Below, piece after piece: positions 53,161-62,719 of a stretch of DNA of 64,000 nucleotides. Origin of the DNA: Janibacter sp. DB-40. Lineage in GTDB: Bacteria > Actinomycetota > Actinomycetes > Actinomycetales > Dermatophilaceae. Position numbers and translations under genes: made by a program. The notes below the pieces were generated by a model. It searched no databases. It was not told where the DNA came from and was given only the letters and a program-made list of their open reading frames with translations. The stretch spans positions 992,001 to 1,056,000 of the forward strand of contig NZ_CP120360.1 of the NCBI RefSeq assembly GCF_029510815.1, read 5' to 3'. How positions within the stretch are numbered: the stretch's first letter is position 1; every line of letters begins with the position of its first letter.

Positions 53161-54522
53161 TCAGAGGGCGCCCTTGCGCCACGGGCCCGTGATCGCGAAC
53201 GTGATGCCCGGGCTCTGCGCGTTGGCGAAGAGCCAGTTGCCGTTCTTCGGCTCGAAGGTCGACCCGCACCACTCCGACCCGGTGTAGGTGCCGGCGGCGA
53301 CGGTGCTGCCGGCGATGCCGCTCTCGGGCAGCACGACGGTGTTCTGGGCGAAGGGGAAGATCTCGCCGGTGGCGGTCAGGCCGTGGAGGAACTCGCTGCC
53401 GCTGCCGTCCTCGCACAGCACGATGCCGCCGCGCGGGGAGACGCAGATGTTGTCGGGGTTGTTCAGCGTCGCGGCGTCGGGCGAGGCGATGAGGACGGTC
53501 ATCGTCTCGGTCCGCGGGTCGTACTCGAAGACCTGGCCCTGGCCGGCCGGGCCGCCGCTCGTGGACACGATGTACGCGCGGTCGTTGCCCCACCACGCGC
53601 CCTCGAGGCGGGCGAACTGGGCGCCCCCCTTCGCGATGCCCTGCTGCACGACGCTCGTCTCGCCCGCTCCGGGGTCGGGCTGGTCGATCGTCACCCACGT
53701 CAGGTTGCGGTAGGTCGTGCCGGTACCGGCACGGTAGGTCTGGTGGGACGTGCTGCCGATGGCCAGCATCTGCAGCTCGCCACCGTCGGCGAGGCGCCCC
53801 GGCGTCCTGGGGACGTAGCGGTAGAGGCCGGACGGGGTCGCGTCCTCGGTGAGGTAGGTGATCCCGGTCGAGGGGTCGGTGCACGTGGCCTCGTGCGAGA
53901 AGCGGCCCATCTGCCGGATCGGCTCGGCGTTGCTCTTGCCCGTGGTCGGGACCTCGAAGACGTAGCCGTGGCGGGTGCCGTCGGCGGAGATGTGCGTCGT
54001 CTCCTCGCAGGAGAGCCAGGTGCCCCACGGGGTCGGCCCGCCGGCGCAGTTGCGCACGGTGCCCGAGAGGGAGGCGTAGGACTCGAGGAACTGTCCCGCG
54101 TCCGGGTCGAAGACGACCGTCGTCGTGCCGCCGGCGCCCTCGCGGGCGTCGTAGGCCGTGCTGTCGTAGGCGGGGCCCGTGCCGTTCTCGTGGTTGCGCA
54201 CCAGGCGGACGAGGTCACCGTCGCGGAAGGCGGCCATGCCATCGTGCATGGCGGGGGTGCGCAGGCCGTCGGACATCATCGAGCCGGTCCAGCCGTAGGT
54301 GAGGTACTCGAAGCCCTTCGGGAGCGAGATGAGCTCGAGCCCGGTGGTCTGGTCCTTCACCGGGTGGAGCGGGCCGTAGTCGGGGCCGAAGGGGCGGCGG
54401 CTCATCGGGGCGGCCCCGGCGGTGCGGGCGCCGAGGGCTCCCAGCGGGCCGAGTGCGGCGAGGGAGGCGGCTCCCTGGATGAGGGTACGGCGCTGGACGA
54501 AGGGGGACTGCTCGGTGGTCAT
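53161..54522 (-). CDS. Tat-exported DUF839 (PhoX-like) protein
   Basis: 453 residues. The N-terminus has a twin-arginine signal (SPFVQRRTLIQGAASLAALG) ending near AAGAAP, predicting folded export by Tat. The body matches DUF839/PhoX-like beta-propellers (VRNHENGTGP, GGTTTVVFDPD, WLSCEETTH, FSHEATCTDPSTG, NICVSPRGGIVLCEDG); PhoX proteins are calcium/iron phosphatases, but this shorter form may have another activity. The ATG follows GGAGAG on the minus strand. No neighbouring phosphate genes. Confidence 0.86.
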   Translation of the reverse strand: MTTEQSPFVQRRTLIQGAASLAALGPLGALGARTAGAAPMSRRPFGPDYGPLHPVKDQTTGLELISLPKGFEYLTYGWTGSMMSDGLRTPAMHDGMAAFRDGDLVRLVRNHENGTGPAYDSTAYDAREGAGGTTTVVFDPDAGQFLESYASLSGTVRNCAGGPTPWGTWLSCEETTHISADGTRHGYVFEVPTTGKSNAEPIRQMGRFSHEATCTDPSTGITYLTEDATPSGLYRYVPRTPGRLADGGELQMLAIGSTSHQTYRAGTGTTYRNLTWVTIDQPDPGAGETSVVQQGIAKGGAQFARLEGAWWGNDRAYIVSTSGGPAGQGQVFEYDPRTETMTVLIASPDAATLNNPDNICVSPRGGIVLCEDGSGSEFLHGLTATGEIFPFAQNTVVLPESGIAGSTVAAGTYTGSEWCGSTFEPKNGNWLFANAQSPGITFAITGPWRKGAL

Positions 54523-54665
54523 GCGGCTCTCTCCTGCGATGTCGGTGACGGCCGCGCCGGTCGGCGTGCCCGTGGGACACCGCAATCCAAGGCGGCACGT
54601 GAGAACCTCGCGTGACGCCCGGGTCAACGCCGGGTATGGAACGGGTGACCGTTCACCAGCTGCTT

Positions 54666-54695
54666 TTGGTCGGGTACCGCCGGTCGTGGAAGAAT
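54666..54695 (+). promoter_or_regulatory. Likely rpsP operon promoter
   Basis: TTGGTC, 18-nt spacer, AAGAAT, about 118 nt before the rpsP start codon. The only good sigma-70-like pair in the 290-nt gap between the divergent DUF839 gene and rpsP; the rest of the gap shows no gene. Confidence 0.5.
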
Positions 54696-54812
54696 CCCGG
54701 GTGTACCCGTCCGCGCTGTCCGCGCGCCGGATGCCTACACCCCGAGCAGCGGTACCCCGTGCGACAGGCGCACGGTCTGGCCGTGCTCATGATCGTGAAG
54801 GAGACCACGCCA

Positions 54813-55302
54813 GTGGCCGTCAAGATTCGTCTCAAGCGCATGGGCAAGATCCGCGCCCCGTTCTACCGCGTCGTCGTCATGGACGCCCGTGCCAAGCGGG
54901 ACGGCCGGGCGATCGAGGAGATCGGCCTGTACCACCCCACCGAGGAGCCCTCGGTCATCGACATCAACAGCGAGCGTGCGCAGTACTGGCTCTCCGAGGG
55001 CGCCCAGCCCACCGAGGCCGTCGCCGCCCTGCTCAAGGTCACCGGTGACTGGCAGAAGTTCAAGGGCGAGCCCGGCGCCGAGGGCACCCTGAAGTCCAGG
55101 GAGCCGCGGACCTCGAAGAAGGAGCTCTACGAGGCCGCCCTCGCCTCCTCCGACAAGGAGGCCAGCGAGCACGAGGCGATCACGTCCAAGAAGAAGGCCG
55201 ACAGGGAGGCCGCCAAGGCGCAGGCCGCCTCCGAGCCGGCTGCCAAGGACGACGCCCCGAGCGCCCCCGCCGAGTCCCCCGCCGAGACCCCCCGAGGCCT
55301 GA
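54813..55302 (+). CDS. rpsP: Small ribosomal subunit protein bS16, apparent 1-base frameshift near its 3' end
   Basis: [23 protein letters not shown] and [21 protein letters not shown] identify bS16; the first ~95 residues are the core and the rest is an Ala/Lys/Glu-rich tail common in actinobacteria. GTG start with AAGGAG 10 nt upstream. The frame as given does not stop: in the C6 run at 55288-55293 the sequence appears to carry one extra C. With C5 the protein would end ETPEA and the TGA at 55300 would sit 1 nt before the next gene, the normal spacing. The end given here assumes that correction (about 162 residues). Confidence 0.85.
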
Positions 55303-55303
55303 G

Positions 55304-55546
55304 ATGCTCGACGAGGCGCTCGAGCACCTGGTCATCGGCATCGTCGACCACAAGGACGACGTCGTCGTGCGGAGCAAGAACCTGCGTCGCGGGCAGATCC
55401 TCGAGGTGCGCGTGCACCCCGACGATCTCGGCCGCGTCATCGGTCGCTCCGGCCGCACCGCCTCGGCGCTGCGCACCGTCCTCGGTGCGCTCTCCGGTGG
55501 TGAGAACGTCCGGATCGACATCGTCGACACCGACCGCGAGCGCTGA
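55304..55546 (+). CDS. khpA: KH domain RNA-binding protein KhpA
   Basis: 80 residues. A single KH domain with the GxxG loop [22 protein letters not shown]-binding. [16 protein letters not shown] is the usual N-terminus. Always next to rpsP in actinobacteria; KhpA forms a complex with KhpB (Jag). A long hairpin follows. Confidence 0.95.
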   Translation: MLDEALEHLVIGIVDHKDDVVVRSKNLRRGQILEVRVHPDDLGRVIGRSGRTASALRTVLGALSGGENVRIDIVDTDRER

Positions 55547-55564
55547 GTCGCCCGCGGGAGACGA

Positions 55565-55595
55565 GGGGCCGCCATCCAGCACGGATGGCGGCCCC
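55565..55595 (+). terminator. Hairpin between khpA and rimM
   Basis: Perfect 13-bp stem GGGGCCGCCATCC / GGATGGCGGCCCC with a 5-nt AGCAC loop, 18 nt after khpA. No T-run. It would separate rpsP-khpA from rimM, which has its own -10-like TATCTT further on. Confidence 0.75.
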
Positions 55596-55640
55596 CCGTC
55601 GTGTCACACGGGGTCGTCCCGGGCACGTATCTTGGCCCGC

Positions 55641-56188
55641 ATGGATGCTCCCGAGGGCCACGTCGTCGCCCGCATCGGCAAACCCCACGCCCTGCGCGGT
55701 GAGGTGACGGTCCAGCTGCACACGGACGACCCCGAGTCCCGATTCGTGCCCGGGGTCGTCTTCGACACCCGGGCGGAGGCCGGCTCGGGCGTCCCGCGGC
55801 AGCTGACCCTGGCGACGAGCCGGGTCCACCGCGGCATCTGGCTGCTGGGCTTCGAGGGGATCCCCGACCGCACCGGTGCGGAGTCACTGCGCGGCACCCG
55901 CCTGCTCCTGGCCGAGCCGGACGCGATGGACGAGGCGGACGACGACGGCTGGTACGAGGAGGATCTCGTCGGTCTGACGGCACGCACGCCCGACGGGGCG
56001 GTCGTCGGCGAGGTCACCGCGCTCGAGATCGGTGCCGCGCAGGACCGCCTCGTGCTGCGCCGACCCGACGGCGAGGAGGCGCTCGTCCCCTTCGTCGAGG
56101 CGATCGTCACCGAGGTGGACCCGTCGGCCGGACGGCTCGTCGTCGACCCCCCGCCCGGCCTGCTCGACCTCGACGCGAAGGGGAGTGA
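55641..56188 (+). CDS. rimM: Ribosome maturation factor RimM, apparent 1-base frameshift at its 3' end
   Basis: 16S rRNA processing/30S assembly factor. [26 protein letters not shown] is the RimM N-terminal domain; [18 protein letters not shown] and [25 protein letters not shown] the PRC-like C-terminal half. The ATG has TATCTT 7 nt upstream (leaderless). After LLDLDAKG the given frame runs on for about 65 residues out of frame over trmD. One extra G in the G4 run at 56180-56183 would end the protein at LDAKGE with TGA 3 nt before trmD; the end here assumes that. Confidence 0.85.
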
Positions 56189-56191
56189 GCC

Positions 56192-57391
56192 GTGCGCATC
56201 GACGCCATCTCGATCTTCCCGGACTACCTGGCGCCCCTGGACCTCTCGCTCATCGGGAAGGCGCGTCGCGAGCAGATCCTCGACGTGCGGGTGCACGACC
56301 TGCGCGACTTCACCCACGACCGCCACCGGACGGTGGACGACACGCCGTACGGGGGCGGGGCCGGGATGGTCATGAAGCCCCAGCCGTGGAGCGAGGCCCT
56401 CACCCACGTCCTCGACTCCGCCGACGAGGCGACGGGCCCGGCCCCGGTGCTCATCGTCCCCGGGCCCGGTGGAGAGCGCTTCACCCAGGCGATGGCCCAC
56501 CAGCTCGCCGCGGCCCCCTGGCTGACCTTCGCGTGCGGCCGGTACGAGGGGATCGACGAGCGCACCTACGAGTGGGCCGCCGAACGCATGGAGGTCCGAG
56601 TCGTCTCCCTGGGTGACTACGTGCTCAACGGCGGCGAGGTCGCGGTGCTCGCGATGGTCGAGGCGATCGGGCGCCTCCTGCCGGGGGTCGTCGGCAACGC
56701 GGAGTCGCTCGTCGAGGAGTCGCACGAAGGGGGGCTGCTCGAGTACCCGATCTACACCAAGCCGGCGGTGTGGGACGGCGGCGACGGCGTGGAGCGCGCG
56801 GTGCCGGACGTGCTGCTCGGCGGCAACCACGCCGCCATCGCCCGGTGGCGGCACGAGCAGCGCCTCGCGCGCACGGCCGCCCGGCGCCCCGACCTGCTGC
56901 ACACGGCGGCGACGACGGCGGACCTCGCCGACCTGGAGCACGCCGTCGCCTCACCCGCGGACGCGCCCGAGCTGGCCGTGCTGCAGAAGGCCTGCTGGAT
57001 CGAGATGGTCGCCCAGCCGCAGCACTGGTGGGGCGCGCCGGCCGAGGACGCGGGCACGGTCGCCGAGAACCTCGGGCAGTGGACGACGCATCTCTTCCGC
57101 TCCGAGGGTCGCCTGGTCATGTCCGTGCGCGTGCGGCGCGACCCGCACGAGCCGACGACCTGGCAGATCAGTCGGATCATGGTCGCGCCCGACCTGCAGC
57201 GGCAGGGCCTCGGACGGGCCCTGCTCGCGCACGCCGAGGCGCTCGCTCCCGCGGACATCACGACCTTCTGGCTCAACACCGGCGCCGACCAGCCGCGCCT
57301 GCTCAAGATCTACAAGAAGGCCGGGTACCGCGTCGTCGGCCCCGGGGTCGGGCCGGGCACTGTCGACCTCGTCCGTCGCGCCGACCACTGA
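56192..57391 (+). CDS. trmD: tRNA (guanine37-N1)-methyltransferase TrmD fused to a GNAT acetyltransferase domain
   Basis: 399 residues. The N-terminal ~235 residues are TrmD, a SPOUT methyltransferase making m1G37: [55 protein letters not shown]. TrmD is normally 230-280 residues. From about residue 255 a second domain follows, with GNAT features: [26 protein letters not shown] (acetyl-CoA binding R/Q-x-x-G-x-G/A) and [11 protein letters not shown]. The same frame is open throughout with no stop between the halves. Possible protein or aminoacyl-tRNA acetylation partner, unknown. Confidence 0.9.
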   Translation: MRIDAISIFPDYLAPLDLSLIGKARREQILDVRVHDLRDFTHDRHRTVDDTPYGGGAGMVMKPQPWSEALTHVLDSADEATGPAPVLIVPGPGGERFTQAMAHQLAAAPWLTFACGRYEGIDERTYEWAAERMEVRVVSLGDYVLNGGEVAVLAMVEAIGRLLPGVVGNAESLVEESHEGGLLEYPIYTKPAVWDGGDGVERAVPDVLLGGNHAAIARWRHEQRLARTAARRPDLLHTAATTADLADLEHAVASPADAPELAVLQKACWIEMVAQPQHWWGAPAEDAGTVAENLGQWTTHLFRSEGRLVMSVRVRRDPHEPTTWQISRIMVAPDLQRQGLGRALLAHAEALAPADITTFWLNTGADQPRLLKIYKKAGYRVVGPGVGPGTVDLVRRADH

Positions 57392-57620
57392 CGCCGGTCG
57401 GCCGCGGGCCCGGGCCCTCTCGACGCGTGCTCGATTTCTGGTCACGCACGTCCTCTGGCAGACTTGGTCATCGCGCTCATGACACCGCCCCTGCCACAGG
57501 GGGAGTGACGGGCCCGCAGCCACCCTCGGGTGGCCACGACCTGCACGCGGCGGTGAGCGCGACCTCCACACCATTGACGAGGGCGGACGACCTGTGGCGT
57601 CCGCAGGAAGCGACAACGCC

Positions 57621-57977
57621 ATGCAGCGTTTCGACGAGATCGACAAGGCCTCCATGCGGGACGACGTCCCCGAGTTCCGCGCCGGTGACACCGTCAAGGT
57701 GCACGTGAAGGTCATCGAGGGCAGCCGCTCCCGTATCCAGGTCTTCCAGGGTGTCGTCATCCGTCGCCACGGCGGCGGCGTCGGCGAGACCTTCACCGTC
57801 CGCAAGACCTCCTTCGGTGTCGGCGTGGAGCGCACCTTCCCGGTGCACGCGCCGGTCATCGACAAGATCGAGGTCGCCACCCGTGGGGACGTCCGCCGCG
57901 CGAAGCTGTACTACCTGCGTGACCGCAAAGGCAAGGCCGCTCGCATCCGCGAGAAGCGCGAGACCCCCGCGAACTGA
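57621..57977 (+). CDS. rplS: Large ribosomal subunit protein bL19
   Basis: 118 residues. [55 protein letters not shown] are diagnostic. The ATG before [10 protein letters not shown] is chosen as the usual bL19 start with GGAAG 10 nt upstream; an in-frame GTG nine codons earlier is less likely. The 229 nt before it contain a GCCACC/GGTGGC hairpin and no gene. Confidence 0.95.
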   Translation: MQRFDEIDKASMRDDVPEFRAGDTVKVHVKVIEGSRSRIQVFQGVVIRRHGGGVGETFTVRKTSFGVGVERTFPVHAPVIDKIEVATRGDVRRAKLYYLRDRKGKAARIREKRETPAN

Positions 57978-58014
57978 CGCATCCGCCCTCGCGGCGGTCG
58001 TAGGCTGACGCCCG

Positions 58015-58814
58015 ATGTCGACCGACCCCGCCGCGAACGCCTCGACCCCCGCCGGTGAGCCGGCGGGGTCGAGGCGCATCCGGCCCGACGTCTGCTGCTC
58101 GAGATCGGTGTGGGCATCCTGCTCCTCGTCCTGCTGCGGGTCCTCGTCATCCAGTCCTTCCACGTCCCGAGCGGCTCGATGGAACCGACGATCCGGCCGG
58201 GGGACCGCGTCGTCGTGACGAAGATCGGTGCGGGTGCCGTCGAGCGCGGCGACGTGATCGTCTTCGACGGCACGCCGACGTTCGCGTCCGGGGACGACAC
58301 CGGGTCACCGCTCGGCGGTCGCGTCGGCCGGGCCCTCTCGGCCACCGCATCGACCTTCTCGATCGACCTGGGGGAGCGGGCCCACCTCAAGCGGGTGGCG
58401 GGTGTCGGCGGCGACACCGTCTCGTGCACGCCCGAGGAGGGGCTGGTCGTGGACGGCGAGCCCGTCGCCGAGCCGTGGCTCTCGCCCGAGGAGGTGCCGT
58501 GCGAGCACCCCTTCTCCGTGGTCGTGCCGCCCGAGCGGCTCTTCGTCCTCGGCGACAACCGGTCGGAGTCGGCGGACTCCCGCAGTCACCTGGGTGACCC
58601 GGGGGGCGGGATGGTCCCGCTCGACGACGTCATCGGGCACGTCGCGTGGCGCTACTGGCCCCTCGACCGCCTCGGTGGGCTCGGGGAGCGGGCCGACCGA
58701 CACGTCGACACGGGCTCCGGTGCACACGTGCACCGCACGAGCAGCGATACTGGACGGGACCGTACCCGGGACCCGGGCGCACTAGAGGAAGAGACCAGTG
58801 GCACACGACCCTGA
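58015..58814 (+). CDS. lepB: Signal peptidase I, apparent 1-base frameshift near its 5' end
   Basis: Membrane serine protease removing Sec/Tat signal peptides. A hydrophobic segment (ILLLVLLRVLVIQSF) leads into the catalytic Ser in PSGSMEPTIRPGD, and the general-base Lys is in HLKRVAGVGGD; FVLGDNRSESADSR is box E. The ATG at the stated start has TAGGCT 8 nt upstream, but its frame dies after ~67 codons. An added G in the G4 run at 58065-58068 joins it to the catalytic frame. That run is in the right arm of a hairpin whose left arm has C5. Otherwise the start is the GTG at 58110. A second signal peptidase overlaps its end. Confidence 0.82.
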
Positions 58815-59619
58815 CTCCGCACGCGCGGAGGCCGAAGACGCACGACGGGAGCGGGCCCGTGCCGACCGCACGCACCGCGAGCGCGGCTTCGGCGCCAGAC
58901 TCGGCTCCGCGGTCAAGGAGGTCTTCATCGTCCTCGCGATGGCGCTGGTGCTCTCCTTCATCGTCAAGACCTTCCTCATCCAGGCCTTCTTCATCCCGAG
59001 CGAGTCGATGGAGGACACCCTGCTCGTCGGCGACCGCGTCGTCGTCTCGAAGCTGTCCCCGACGCTCGTGGACATCGACCGCGGCGACGTCATCGTCTTC
59101 GACGACCCCGGTGACTGGCTCGACCCGGCGCCCGAGGCCGATCGCGGGGCGGCGCTGAACGCCCTGCGTGACGGCCTGATGTTCGTCGGTCTGCTGCCCG
59201 ACACCTCCGAGGGACACCTGATCAAGCGCGTCATCGGCCTGCCGGGCGACACGGTGCAGTGCTGCGACGCCGAGGGCCGGCTGCTCGTCAACGGCACGGC
59301 GATCGACGAGCGGGCCTACCTCAAGCCCGGTCAGGGCGAGGACACCCAGGAGTTCAACATCACCGTCCCCGAGGGGCGGCTGTGGGTCCTGGGGGACAAC
59401 CGCGGCGACTCGTCCGACTCCCGCTTCCACGACCCGGGCGGGACCGGTGCGGAGGGGTCCGTGCCCATCGACCTCGTCGTCGGCAAGGCCGTCCTGAAGG
59501 TGTGGCCCCTGAACCGCATGGGCCCGCTCTCCGACCACGACGACGTCTTCGCCGACGTGCCGGACCCGGGCAACCGGGCGTTCGGCCTGGCCGCCCGCGA
59601 GACTCCCGCGACACGATGA
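58798..59619 (+). CDS. lepB: Signal peptidase I (second copy)
   Basis: 273 residues. A charged N-terminus ([12 protein letters not shown]) precedes one membrane helix ([24 protein letters not shown]), then the catalytic [15 protein letters not shown], the Lys in [12 protein letters not shown] and box [14 protein letters not shown]. It overlaps the first lepB by 17 nt, with AGAGGAAGAG before its GTG. Two tandem, divergent signal peptidases are common in high-GC actinobacteria. Its stop overlaps rnhB (ATGA). Confidence 0.94.
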   Translation: MAHDPDSARAEAEDARRERARADRTHRERGFGARLGSAVKEVFIVLAMALVLSFIVKTFLIQAFFIPSESMEDTLLVGDRVVVSKLSPTLVDIDRGDVIVFDDPGDWLDPAPEADRGAALNALRDGLMFVGLLPDTSEGHLIKRVIGLPGDTVQCCDAEGRLLVNGTAIDERAYLKPGQGEDTQEFNITVPEGRLWVLGDNRGDSSDSRFHDPGGTGAEGSVPIDLVVGKAVLKVWPLNRMGPLSDHDDVFADVPDPGNRAFGLAARETPATR

Positions 59620-60383
59620 CCCGCCCCGGCACCCCTCGGTCCTCCCGCCCCAGCCTGCGCGTCGAGCGCGAGCTGCAGCGGGCCGGGCACCGGGTGCTCG
59701 CCGGGATGGACGAGGTCGGCCGTGGGGCCCTCGCCGGCCCGGTGAGCGTCGGGGTCGTCGTCATCGACGAGGCCTGCCCGAGCGCACCCACCGGCGTGAA
59801 GGACTCCAAGCTGTTGACGCCCGCCGCCCGCGAGGCGATGGTCCCGCGGCTGACCCGCTGGGCCCGCGGCCACGCCGTCGGTCACGCGATGCCCGCCGAG
59901 ATCGACGAGGTCGGGATCATCGGGGCCCTGCGCCTGGCGGGGACGCGAGCGCTGGCCGCCCTCGACGTCGTGCCGGACCTCGTGCTCCTCGACGGCAACC
60001 ACGACTGGCTCACCGACCCCGAGCAGGTCGGTCTCCTCGCCGAGCTGGCGGGGAGCACCACCCCACCGGTGCGCACCCTGGTCAAGGGCGACATGCGGTG
60101 CAGCTCGGTGGCTGCCGCGAGCGTGCTGGCCAAGGTGGAGCGCGACGGCATGATGGCCGAGCTCGACCACGAGTACCCGCACTACGGCTGGGCCGACAAC
60201 AAGGGCTACTCGGCGAGCGCGCACATGGATGCCCTCGCCGCCCACGGTCCCTGCGACCACCATCGTCGCTCCTGGTCCCTGCCCGGGGTGACCTCCGGTG
60301 GGCCGGTGGTCGTCATGGATGATGAGGGAGAGGTCGTCGCCCGACCCCTGGAGGACATGGTCAGCGAAGGGAGGCCGCAGTGA
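59616..60383 (+). CDS. rnhB: Ribonuclease HII
   Basis: 255 residues. Cleaves the RNA strand of RNA-DNA hybrids, including single ribonucleotides. [17 protein letters not shown] holds the first acidic residues, LLDGNHDWL the second, and [23 protein letters not shown] and [12 protein letters not shown] complete the active site. ATG overlaps lepB by 4 nt; the next gene overlaps its stop, so this is a coupled operon. Confidence 0.95.
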   Translation: MTRPGTPRSSRPSLRVERELQRAGHRVLAGMDEVGRGALAGPVSVGVVVIDEACPSAPTGVKDSKLLTPAAREAMVPRLTRWARGHAVGHAMPAEIDEVGIIGALRLAGTRALAALDVVPDLVLLDGNHDWLTDPEQVGLLAELAGSTTPPVRTLVKGDMRCSSVAAASVLAKVERDGMMAELDHEYPHYGWADNKGYSASAHMDALAAHGPCDHHRRSWSLPGVTSGGPVVVMDDEGEVVARPLEDMVSEGRPQ

Positions 60384-60709
60384 GCTCGGAGGATCTGGAG
60401 AGGTACGAGACGGAGATGGAGCTGGCGCTCTACCGGGAGTACCGGGACGTCGTCCACCTCTTCAGCCACGTCGTCGAGACCGAGCGGCGCTTCTACCTCG
60501 CCAACAGCGTCGACGTGAAGGTCCGTGGCGAGGGGGCCGAGGTCTACTTCGAGGTGACGATGGAGGACGCGTGGGTATGGGACATCTACCGTCCCGCGCG
60601 CTTCGCCCGCCAGGTGCGGGTGGTCACCTTCAAGGACGTCAACGTCGAGGAGCTGGCCAAGAACGAGCTCGAGGTCCCCGACAGCGGCTTCCGTCCCGGC
60701 GGCCGCTAG
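60380..60709 (+). CDS. DUF2469 family protein
   Basis: 109 residues, actinobacteria-specific family always next to rnh[25 protein letters not shown] and [22 protein letters not shown] match it closely. The GTG start overlaps the rnhB stop (GTGA). The role is unknown. Confidence 0.93.
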   Translation: MSSEDLERYETEMELALYREYRDVVHLFSHVVETERRFYLANSVDVKVRGEGAEVYFEVTMEDAWVWDIYRPARFARQVRVVTFKDVNVEELAKNELEVPDSGFRPGGR

Positions 60710-60812
60710 TCGTCCACAAGCCCACGAGGGGCAGCGACCGGATCCACAGCGCCCTCCGGTGACCTCCCGATCACCCCCGGGCCGCCGTTGACTGGCGGCG
60801 GAGGTGGTCGAG

Positions 60813-61184
60813 ATGACCGAGCAAGCATCCGCACGAGCCGCTCTCGGGGTGGCCGGCGAGGACATGGCGCAGCAGTACCTGACCGACCGGGGGATGGTCC
60901 TGCTGGACCGCAACTGGCGCTGCCGTGAGGGCGAGATCGACCTCGTCCTGCGCGACGGCGGCACGGTGGTCGTGTGCGAGGTGAAGACCCGCCGCACGAC
61001 GACCTTCGGCGAGCCGATCCAGGCGATCACCCGGGCGAAGCTGGCCCGGCTGCGTCGACTCGCCGGCTGCTGGCTCGCCGACCACCCGGTGCCCGCTCAC
61101 GGCCTGCGCCTGGACGTCGTCGCCCTGCTGCAGCACCCCGACGGCAGCTTCTCGGTCGACCACCGCCCCGGGGTGGGGCAGTGA
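60813..61184 (+). CDS. YraN family protein (UPF0102)
   Basis: 123 residues, endonuclease-like fold (PD-(D/E)XK family). GEDMAQQYLTDRGMVLLDRNWR and GEIDLVLRDGGTVVVCEVKTRR (D-x-n-ExK active-site pattern) are typical. Located before comM-dprA in many bacteria, hinting at DNA-processing. The ATG has GGAGG 8 nt upstream. The stop overlaps comM by 4 nt. Confidence 0.92.
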   Translation: MTEQASARAALGVAGEDMAQQYLTDRGMVLLDRNWRCREGEIDLVLRDGGTVVVCEVKTRRTTTFGEPIQAITRAKLARLRRLAGCWLADHPVPAHGLRLDVVALLQHPDGSFSVDHRPGVGQ

Positions 61185-62719
61185 GCATCGGGGTCACCCG
61201 CGGCGTGGCCCTGCGCGGGATCACCGGCCGGGTCGTGGACGTCGAGTGCCACAGTGGGCAGGGGCTGCCCTCCTTCGAGATCGGTGGGTTGCCGGACACC
61301 GCGCTGCGCCAGGCACCCCAACGGGTCCGTGCGGCGGCCATCGCCGCCGGGTACTCCCTGAACCAGCGGCAGCTGACGATCAACCTCTCCCCGGCGGCGA
61401 TCCCCAAGCACGGGACGTCCTTCGACCTGGGGATCGCCGTGGCCGCCCTGACCGCCTGCGAGGTCCTCCCGGCGGAGACGGTGCGACCCATCGTCCACCT
61501 GGCCGAGCTCGGGCTCGACGGTCGCCTCCGCCACGTCACCGGGATCCTCCCGGCCGTGCTCGCCGCCCAGGCAGCCGGCTGCACGCACGTCGTCGTCGCC
61601 CCGAGCGACGTCGCGGAGGCGGGGCTCGTCGAGGGAGTCACCGTCTCGACCGCGACCACGCTCAGGGACCTCGTCGACGGCTACCGGTCACTGGCGGCGG
61701 GGGAGTCGCCGCCCCCGGCTCCCGCCCCACCGGCGCAGGTGACGGAGCCGCACGGTCGCAGCCTCGACCTCGCCGACGTCTCGGGACAGCACGAGGCCAG
61801 GTCCGCGCTGACCCTCGCCGCCGCCGGTGGGCACCACCTGCTGCTCAACGGGCCGCCCGGGTCGGGCAAGACCATGCTGGCCGAGCGGTTGGTGACGATC
61901 CTGCCGCCCCTGACCCGTGAGCAGGCCCTGGAGAGCCTTGCGGTGCGCTCCGTGCTCGGCGCGGTCCCCACCACGGGAATCGACCTCGTGCCGCCCTTCG
62001 TCGCACCGCACCACTCGGCCAGCGTGCCCTCGCTCGTCGGCGGCGGGACCGCTGCGGTGCTGCCCGGCGCGATCTCGCAGGCCCACCACGGCGTCCTCTT
62101 CCTGGACGAGGCGGCGGAGTTCGCGGGGTCCTCCCTGCAGGCCCTGCGCCAGCCGCTGGAGTCGGGGGAGGTCGTCATCGCCCGGGCTCGCGAGCGGGTG
62201 TCCTACCCGGCACGCGTGCAGCTCGTCCTCGCCGCGAACCCCTGTCCCTGCGGCGAGGGCCACGGCAAGGGGCTGAGCTGCCGGTGCCGACCGACGGAGC
62301 GGCGGGCCTACGCCGCACGCCTGAGCGGGCCGCTGATGGACCGCATGGACATCCAGGTGCAGGTGCCCAAGGTCAGCCTCGCCGACCTCAGCGAGGACCC
62401 CCCGGACTCCAGCGCCGCGGTCGGGGCGCGGGTGGTGGAGGCCCGCCGAGCGCAGGCGCGGCGATGGCCCGCCGACAGCTGGCAGCTCAACAGCCAGGTG
62501 CCCGGCCCCGTGCTGCGACGGGCCCCGTGGCGTCTGCCGTCGGCGACGACCCGGGTGCTCGACCGCGCCCTCGAGCTCGGGCAGGTGACCCTGCGCGGCT
62601 ACGACCGGGTCCTCCGGCTGGCCTGGTCGAGCGCCGACCTGCACGGCCGCACGACCCCGAGCGTCGACGACGTCGGCCTGGCGCTGATGTACCGCACCCA
62701 GGGCGCGGTGGCCGCGTGA
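61181..62719 (+). CDS. comM: YifB/ComM-family AAA+ ATPase (Mg-chelatase-like)
   Basis: 512 residues. An N-terminal Lon-protease-like domain (about 1-170) precedes an AAA+ Mg-chelatase core (Walker A GPPGSGKTML, Walker B VLFLDEAAEF) and a zinc-like NPCPCGEG...CRC segment, then a C-terminal helical domain. ComM of Vibrio is a branch-migration helicase needed in natural transformation. GTG start overlaps the yraN stop, and the stop overlaps dprA. Confidence 0.93.
   Translation: MSIGVTRGVALRGITGRVVDVECHSGQGLPSFEIGGLPDTALRQAPQRVRAAAIAAGYSLNQRQLTINLSPAAIPKHGTSFDLGIAVAALTACEVLPAETVRPIVHLAELGLDGRLRHVTGILPAVLAAQAAGCTHVVVAPSDVAEAGLVEGVTVSTATTLRDLVDGYRSLAAGESPPPAPAPPAQVTEPHGRSLDLADVSGQHEARSALTLAAAGGHHLLLNGPPGSGKTMLAERLVTILPPLTREQALESLAVRSVLGAVPTTGIDLVPPFVAPHHSASVPSLVGGGTAAVLPGAISQAHHGVLFLDEAAEFAGSSLQALRQPLESGEVVIARARERVSYPARVQLVLAANPCPCGEGHGKGLSCRCRPTERRAYAARLSGPLMDRMDIQVQVPKVSLADLSEDPPDSSAAVGARVVEARRAQARRWPADSWQLNSQVPGPVLRRAPWRLPSATTRVLDRALELGQVTLRGYDRVLRLAWSSADLHGRTTPSVDDVGLALMYRTQGAVAA

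Noticed and set aside
54612..56375. Single 587-codon frame joining rpsP, khpA region and rimM
   Set aside because: It reads khpA out of frame as Ser/Arg-rich sequence and arises from two one-base shifts; three separate genes are far more likely.
58015..58218. Independent 67-codon gene at the lepB 5' end
   Set aside because: Its N-terminal part fits a signal peptidase leader and the shift to the catalytic frame is explained by one missing G in a hairpin arm; treated as part of lepB.
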